DNA of 64,000 nt, taken from Heliocidaris erythrogramma. Taxonomy: Eukaryota > Echinodermata > Echinoidea > Camarodonta > Echinometridae. The first letter of the stretch is position 1. Each line of letters starts with the position of its first letter. This document shows positions 12,601 through 21,600 of this stretch, one piece after another. A model generated the notes under the pieces. That model searched no databases. It was not told the DNA's origin and worked only from the letters and a program-made list of their open reading frames with translations. The translations under genes were made by a program, and so were the position numbers. The DNA is taken from contig CM046855.1 in the NCBI GenBank assembly GCA_025617745.1, positions 45,487,813 to 45,551,812 on the forward strand, read 5' to 3'.

Positions 12601-15600
12601 TTTACAGACAGGTCTGCAGTACCTCCAATATCTGGTTTAGCCGTTTTGATATCTACATCAACCTCAGGTTTAACAGATATATCTGCATCACCACCTCCGC
12701 CTACATCAATGCTACCAGAAGGCAGGTTGATTTCTCCCTTCGGTGATTCTATATCCACATCTGCACCTCCTGATCCTCCAAATCCCAATTTTCCACCAAT
12801 ATTGAATTTTCCTTTCTTGTCCTTCTTTCCCGAGCCTCCTTTTTTGTCTTTCTTTCCGAAACCAAAGCCAAAGCCGCCAGATGGTGCATCTATGTCTGGG
12901 CCTTTAACATCAAGATCAACATCGGGGGAACTGACGTCACCGCTCAGATTGGCATCTCCTCCGATACCACCTGAAATTTCTGGGGCATCAAGATCGGCAT
13001 CTCCATTCACATGACCTTTGGCTCCACCGCCTAATTTTACTTTCCCAAAGTGAAATCCTCCACCTTTCCCCTTTCTGCCTGAACCTTTCTTCTTGCCACC
13101 AATGTTAAAGCCTCCTCCTATGTCTGCTTTTGGGCCTTCAATGTCAACATCTACATCTGGAGCATCTACTTTAACATCACCACCAGCACCAATGCCCCCG
13201 CCAATGTTAGCCTCTGGCTTGGATGACTTGATATTAATATCTGCTTCGGGCTTGACTACATCAAGGCCAGCATCTATGCCTGCAGAACCAATAGTAATGC
13301 CACCTCCACCAAGATTCACCTTCCCATCCAGTCCACCACTAAGATCAGCATCACCTTTTAGTTCAGGACCTTTAACATCAATGTCTGCACCTACGCCGCC
13401 ACCAAGTTTAACATCTTTCTTATCATCATCGGAGTCAGATCCACCAAAGCTGAGGTTCAAGCCAAAGAAACCTCCCTTCTTTTTGCTCTTTTTCTTCTTC
13501 CCCTTACCGCCAATATCAATTTTACCCTCTGGGGAACTCACACTCAAATCTCCTGACAGATCTGCATCTCCACCTCCTCCAAGAGACACATTGGGTCCTT
13601 TGATGTCGACATCACCTTTGGCTGACATGTCCATATCTGGCACTTCAGCAGACCCTTTTGCTGACTTTCCAAATTTGAGTTTTCCTCCAATGTCAAATCC
13701 TCCCTTTCCTTTCTTTCCTGATCCTTTTCCTTTTTTCCCAAATCCGAATCCAATTCCAGCATCTGGCGCATCGACATCAGGTGCATCAAGTTTCAGATCT
13801 GCTCCTGGTAGGTCAACATCAGGTTTTCCAGCACGAATGTTAATGTCAGTTTCTGGTTTTACAGACACATCTGGTCCATCAAGAGAGAGGCCTCCTGATG
13901 GAGCACTGATACCACCTCCAATTCCTCCAATGCCCCCAGAGATGTCAAGGTCTGGCTTATCAACATCTACATCTACTGATGGACCACTGATCTCACCCCC
14001 AATTCCTCCTCCAAGGCCGCCTCCAAGTCTGCCTCCTACTCCAAGCCCACCACTAATGTCCCCAGAGACATCTAGGTCTGGTTTGTTGACATCTACACCT
14101 ACAGATGGACCACTGATCTCTCCACCAATTCCTCTTCCAAGTCCGCCTCCAAGTCCACCACCAATGCCCCCCGAGACATCTAGGTCTGGCTTATCAACAT
14201 CTAAATTTACACCAAGTCCACCTTTTCCACCAACATCTAGGTCAGGTCCACCAATGCTAAGCCCTCCAGATGGGCCAGATATTCCACCACCTAACCCGAT
14301 TCCTCCAGCTCCACCTACATCAACATCAGGTGCTTCAACATTGATACCTCCACCAATGCCACCTTTGATTCCACCATCAAAATCTCCCGATAGGTCTGGT
14401 TTGTCTGCTTTTAACTTTGCATCAATTTCAGGGCCACTCACAGATATGCCACCCGAGGGTAGCGAGATTCCTCCAGATGGTGTGTCAATGCCTACACCAG
14501 CACCATCACCTCCTCCAATACCTATTCCTCCACCTGCACTAAGATCAGGCTTGTCAAGGCTCACACCTATTCCAACACCCCCTCCTATTCCTCCACCTCC
14601 TCCAATATCAGTCTTGACATCTGGTAATTCCCCATTGACGTCAACATTCATGTCGGGTCCTTTAACTTTTAAGTCGCTACCAGCATCTACTCCTCCTCCA
14701 AGCTTTGGACCTTTGAAGCCAAATCCAAAGCCCTTGCGGCCACCACCTTCTTCATCTGAGCTTGAACTTGAATCCGATGACGAGGAGGATGTGTGATCAC
14801 CACCTCCAAAGCCAAGCTTGAAGCCACCAAATCCAAACTTTTTGCTCTTTCTTTTCTTCTTCTTCTTCTTCCCTTTCACACCACCTTTAATGTTGACATC
14901 TGGTGCATTTACATCCAGGTCTCCTTTAAGATGTGGTCCTTTAACATCAGCATCAGCGTCTATATCTCCTCCTACTTTCATTTCTGGAGCATCAACAGAT
15001 ACGCCACCACTTGGAACATCCGCATCACCCCCTAGCTTGAACTTGCCACCAATACCAAAGCCCTCGTCTTTCTTTCCTCCTGAAATTTTGTATTTCTTTT
15101 TCTTCCCGCCAAGGCTAAATCCAGCATCCGGTGCATCTACATCAATACTTGCACCATTGACTGAAGCATCAGGGCCTTTTATTTTCCCGGCAGCTGATAT
15201 ATCAACATCTGGAGCATCAACATCAACTTTTCCAGAGAGATCGGCATCTGGGCCATGTCCTTTGGATCCAAATTTGAAGCCTCCCAATTTGAATTTCCCC
15301 TTGCCTTTGCTTCCTTTCTTTACTTTTGGTCCTTTGATATTTACATCAAGATCAGCATCAGGGCCATCAACATCAACATTTCCTACAGCTAAAGTTCCAC
15401 CAAGGCCACCTCCACCCCCAATATCTAGGTCTGGTTTTCCTGCTTTGATATTTATATCAGCTTCTGGTTTGATGTTAATGTCAGCTCCTCCCCCAATATC
15501 AGGGCCTGAGATACCACCTCCAGTTTTGGGTCCCTTTATGTCAATATCAGCACCACCAATATCTGGTCCATTTACATCTAGACCAACTCCTCCCCCAAGT

Positions 15601-18600
15601 CCAGCTTTTCCTCCAACATCAATTTCAGCTCCACCAGAGGGTAAGTTAATATCTAGATCAGCATCAGGCTTGGAAACATCAATATCTGCATCTACATCAA
15701 TATCACCTTTACCATGCCCTCCAAATCCGAAATTTGGTCCATGAATTTTGGGCATTTTTAATCCAAATCCAAATCCACCGCCTTTTTTCTTTCCACTTCC
15801 ACTGATGTCAAGATCAGGTCCACTTACATCAAGGTCTGGACCAGAGATGTCACCTTCAACTTTTGGTCCCTTGATGTCAACATCAGGACCTTCAATGGAA
15901 AGATTGGCATCTGGGCCTTTGGCATCAATGTCTACTCCTCCACCAATTCCTCCTCCTACATCCAGTCCTCCTCCAATGTCAGGCTTGCCAGTCTTCACGC
16001 TGACATCAACTTCAGGTTTGGCAATATCTGCATCTACATCAATATCACCTTTTCCATTGCCTCCAAATCCGAAATTCGGTCCATGAATTTTTGGCATTTT
16101 TAATCCGAATCCAAATCCACCTTTTTTCTTTCCACTTCCTTTGATTTTAGGGCCTTTGATATCAACATCGGGTCCATCAATGGAAACACCTCCTTTTGGT
16201 AGGTCAGCATCAATATCTGCTCCAGCTCCACCACTGATATCAAGGCCAACTCCTCCTGATGGAAGGTCTGCATCCCCACTGACATCCAGTTCAGGTTTGG
16301 AAACATCAACATCTGCATCTACATCTATATCACCTTTACCATGGCCTCCAAATCCGAAATTTGGACCATGAATTTTGGGCATTTTTAACCCAAATCCGAA
16401 TCCACCTTTGGGCTTCTTTCCACCTCCACTGATGTCAAGATCAGGTCCACTTACATCAAGGTCTGGACCCGAGATGTCACCTTCAACTTTTGGTCCCTTG
16501 ATGTCAACATTAGGACCTTCAATGGAGAGATCTGCATCTGGACCTGCGGCATCAATGTCTACTCCTCCACCAATTCCTCCTCCTACATCCAGTCCTCCTC
16601 CAATGTCAGGCTTGCCAGTCTTTATGTTGACATCAACTTCAGGTTTGGCAACGTCAACATCAGCATCTACATCTACTCCTGCCCCACCATGGCCTCCAAA
16701 TTTCGGTCCCTCAAACTTAGGCATTTTTAATCCAAATCCAAATCCGCCTTTTTTCTTTCCACTTCCTTTGATTTTAGGGCCTTTGATATCAACATCGGGT
16801 CCATCAATTGAAACATCTCCTTTTGGTAGGTCAGCATCAATATCAGCTCCAGCTCCACCGCTGATATCCAGGCCAACTCCTCCTGATGGAAGGTCTGCAT
16901 CCCCACTGACATCCAGTTCAGGTTTGGAAACATCAACATCTGCATCTACATCTATATCACCTTTACCATGGCCTCCAAATCCGAAATTTGGACCATGAAT
17001 TTTGGGCATTTTTAACCCAAATCCGAATCCACCTTTGGGCTTCTTTCCACCTCCACTGATGTCAAGATCAGGTCCACTTACATCAAGGTCTGGACCCGAG
17101 ATGTCACCTTCAACTTTTGGTCCCTTGATGTCAACATCAGGACCTTCAATGGAGAGATCTGCATCTGGACCTGCAGCATCAATGTCTACTCCTCCTCCAA
17201 TACCTCCTCCAAAATCCAGTCCTCCTCCAATGTCAGGCTTGCCGGTCTTCACGTTGACATCAACTTCAGGTTTGGCAACGTCAACATCAGCATCTACATC
17301 TACTCCTGCCCCACCATGGCCTCCAAATTTCGGTCCCTCAAACTTTGGCATTTTTAATCCAAATCCAAATCCACCGCCTTTTTTCTTTCCACTTCCACTG
17401 CCTTTGAGTTTAGGGCCTTTTATATCAACATCAGGTCCATCAATGGAAACATCTCCTTTTGGTAGGTCAGCATCAATATTTGCTCCAGCTCCACCACTGA
17501 TATCAAGGCCAACTCCTCCTGATGGAAGGTCTGCATCCCCACTGACATCCAGTTCAGGTTTGGAAACATCAACATCTGCATCTACATCGATATCACCTTT
17601 ACCATGGCCTCCAAATCCGAAATTTGGACCATGTATTTTGGGCATTTTTAACCCAAATCCAAATCCACCTTTGGGCTTCTTTCCACCTCCACTGATGTCA
17701 AGATCAGGTCCACTTACATCCAGGTCTGGACCTGAGATGTCACCTTCAACTTTTGGGCCCTTGATGTCAACATCAGGACTTTCAATGGAAAGATCTGCAT
17801 CTGGACCTGCGGCATCAATGTCTACTCCTCCACCAATTCCTCCTCCTATCCCTCCTCCAACATCCAGTCCTCCTCCAATGTCAGGCTTACCAGCCTTCAT
17901 GCTGACATCAACATCAGGTTTGGCAATATCAACATCTGCATCAATATCACCTTTACCATGTCCTCCAAATTTCGGTCCATGAAACTTGGGCATCTTAAAT
18001 CCAAATCCAAACTTGCTCTTTTTCTTTCCACTGGCTTTGAATTTAGGGCCTTTTATATCAACATCAGGTCCATCAATGGAAACATCTCCTTTTGGTAGGT
18101 CAGCATCAATATCTGCTCCAGCTCCACCGCTGATATCCAGGCCAACTCCTCCTGATGGAAGGTCTGCATCCCCACTGACATCCAGTTCAGGTTTGGAAAC
18201 ATCAACATCTGCATCTACATCAATATCACCTTTACCATGGCCTCCAAATCCGAAATTTGGACCATGAATTTTGGGCATTTTTAACCCAAATCCGAATCCA
18301 CCTTTGGGCTTCTTTCCACCTCCACTGATGTCAAGATCAGGTCCACTTACATCGAGGTCTGGACCCGAGATGTCACCTTCAACTTTTGGTCCCTTGATGT
18401 CAACATCGGGAGCTTCAATGGAAAGATCGGCATCTGGGCCTTTGGCATCAATGTCTACTCCTCCACCAATTCCTCCTCCTACATCCAGTCCTCCTCCAAT
18501 GTCAGGCTTGCCAGTCTTCACGCTGACATCAACTTCAGGTTTGGCAATATCTACATCTGCACCTGCATCTACATCAATATCACCTTTTCCATTGCCTCCA

Positions 18601-21600
18601 AATCCGAAATTCGGTCCATGAATTTTTGGCATTTTTAATCCGAATCCAAATCCGCCTTTTTGCTTTCCATTTCCACTGCCTTTGATTTTAGGGCCTTTGA
18701 TATCAACATCAGGTCCATCAATGGAAACATCTCCTTTTGGTAGGTCAGCTTCAATATCAGTTCCAGCTCCACCGCTGATATCCAGGCCAACTCCTCCTGA
18801 TGGAAGGTCTGCATCTCCACTGACATCCAGTTCAGGTTTGGAAACATCAACATCTGCATCTACATCGATATCACCTTTACCATGGCCTCCAAATCCGAAA
18901 TTTGGACCATGAATTTTGGGCATTTTCAACCCAAATCCGAATCCACCTTTAGGCTTCTTTCCACCTCCACTGATGTCAAGATCAGGTCCACTTACATCGA
19001 GGTCAGGGCCTGAGATGTCACCTTCAACTTTTCGTCCTTTGATGTCAACATCTGGACCTTTGGCATCGATGTCTACTCCTCCTCCAATACCTGATCCACC
19101 AATAGAGAGGTCAGCATCTGGTCCATTTGTATTAATGTCTACACCTCCTCCAAATCTTCCTCCTATTCCACCTCCAATGCCGCCCCTGGCATCTATATCA
19201 GGTTTTGCTGTTTTGACATTCATATCAACCTCTGGCTTGGTAATATCTAAATCTGGACCCTCAACATCGAGACCAGCTCCTCCACCAAGACCACCTCCAA
19301 TAGCTAGTCCTCCAGAAGGCACTTTCACATCACCACCCACATCAAGATCTGGTTTGTCAACATCAAGATCAATGTCTACTCCTCCTTTTCCACTGCCTCC
19401 AAATCCAAATTTGGGCATTCCAATCCCAAACTTTCCCTTCTTTCCTCCTCCACCGATATCTACATCAGGACCAGAGATGTTACCTTCCACTTTGGGACCT
19501 TTGATGTCGACTTCAGGACCCTTTACATCAATGTCTCCTTCTAATCCTGCTCCAACATCTGGCTTAGACATACCAGCATCAATGTCAAGATCTGCATCAC
19601 CATGCCCTTTGCCTCCAAAGCTGAAATTTGGTAGGTTAAAACCGAATTTGCCTTTCTTCTTGCCACCTTTAACATCAAGATCTGGACCAGAAATGTCACC
19701 TTTCATGTTTGGTCCCTTGATATCAACATCAGGACCATCAACTGAGAGATCTGCATCAGGGTTCTTTATGTCTACGCCACCTCCACCTCCTATCCCTCCT
19801 CCGATTCCTCCTCCAATGTCTGCTCCAACTCCGCCTGATGGTAAGTCAACATCTCCACTCAAATTAGGTTTAGCAGTTTTCACATTGACATCAACTTCAG
19901 GCTTGGCAACATCGATGTCAGCATCAACTCCAGCTCCACCATGACCTCCAAACTTGGGTCCTTTGAAGCCAAATCCAAACTTTCCCTTCTTCTTACCTCC
20001 TGCATCTACATCGACATCTGGACCACTTACGTCTCCTTTTAGCTTTGGAGCATCAACATCAACATCAATGTCGGCTCCACCCTTGACATCGGCATCTACA
20101 TCCATTTTGGCATCTCCTCCACCACCAAAGAAGTTAAAGTCAAATTTGGGAAACTTGAAGCTGAATCCACCCTTCTTTTTCTTCTTTGGTTTCACTCCAA
20201 GCTCCATATCAAGGTCTGCATCTGGAGCTTTAACTTTACCTCCAATACTTGGCCCAGCGAGTCCAATGTTCAAATCAGCATCAGGACCGTCAACTTTTCC
20301 TCCGATACCCCCACCGATACCTCCACCAATGTTGCCACCTGAAAGATCAACTTTAGCCCCACCTCCTGGAATGGATGCATCTGGAAGATCCACTTCACCT
20401 TTGGCATCAGGGCCCCTTACATCAAAACCTGCTCCACCTCCTAGATTGGCAGTGGGTAAATCAATCCCTCCACCAGCTCCTCCTCCAAATCCAATTTTGG
20501 GTGTGTCAACATCCATTCCAATCTTTCCTGATGGCATGTCAATGTCACCTCCGACTCCTCCTCCAATGTTGGCTGATGGAGCATCTATTCCACCTCCAAT
20601 GCCAATACCCCCTGAAGGTAAGGAAGCACCTCCTACGTCTCCTTTGATTCCAATACCTCCAGAAGGAAGATTTCCACCAACATTTAAGCCACCCGAGGGC
20701 GAATTTGCATCTATTCCTCCAGATCCTCCAATGCCTCCCTTTATACCAATGTCTCCTGAGGGCATGTCCATTCCACCACCAACCTTGATGTCACCGGATG
20801 GTAAGTTACCTCCAATATCCCCTCCTCCACCAATTCCTATGCTTCCTTTAGGCATCTTCACATCTCCACCAGCATTGATGTCTCCAGATGGCATGTCAAT
20901 ACCACCACCAACACCACCTCCAATACCTCCTCCAATGTTAGCAGATGGTGTATCAATTCCACCTCCAATTCCAATTCCTCCAGAAGGAAGACCTACACCT
21001 CCACCACCTCCAAGTCCTAGTCCTAGTCCTCCTTTTGGAGCATCAATTCCTCCAGATGGCAAGTTAACATCAACTCCTCCAGAGGGAAGTTTGGCATCTC
21101 CACCAGCATCTATGCCTATTTTGGGTGCATTTACATCTATGCCTCCTCCTCCAAGTCCAAATCCACCTTTAGGAGTATCAATATCTCCACCAATCTTTAC
21201 ATCAGCTGATGGCACATCACCTCCTACTTTCACGTCTCCAGACGGAAGATCAGCATCAACATTAAGTCCTCCTCCAAATCCGCCACCTATACCTCCGGAT
21301 GGCAAATCACCTTTCACATTAACATCTCCTGATGGTACATCAGCTTTTAGATCTGCCTTTGGACTTTTCCCTTTACCACCAAAGGAGAAAGATGGCATTT
21401 TGACACCAAACTTTCCTTTTTTTCCTATGTCTGCATCTCCATCAAGGTCTATTTTTGCATCTGGTCCTTTAACATCAACGTCAACACCTCCCCCAATACC
21501 ACCACCGATTTCTCCTCCAATGTCTGCTCCTCCACCTACAGAAACATCACCACTTGGAACTTCTCCCTTCACACCACCTCCAATGTTTGCATCACCTGAT

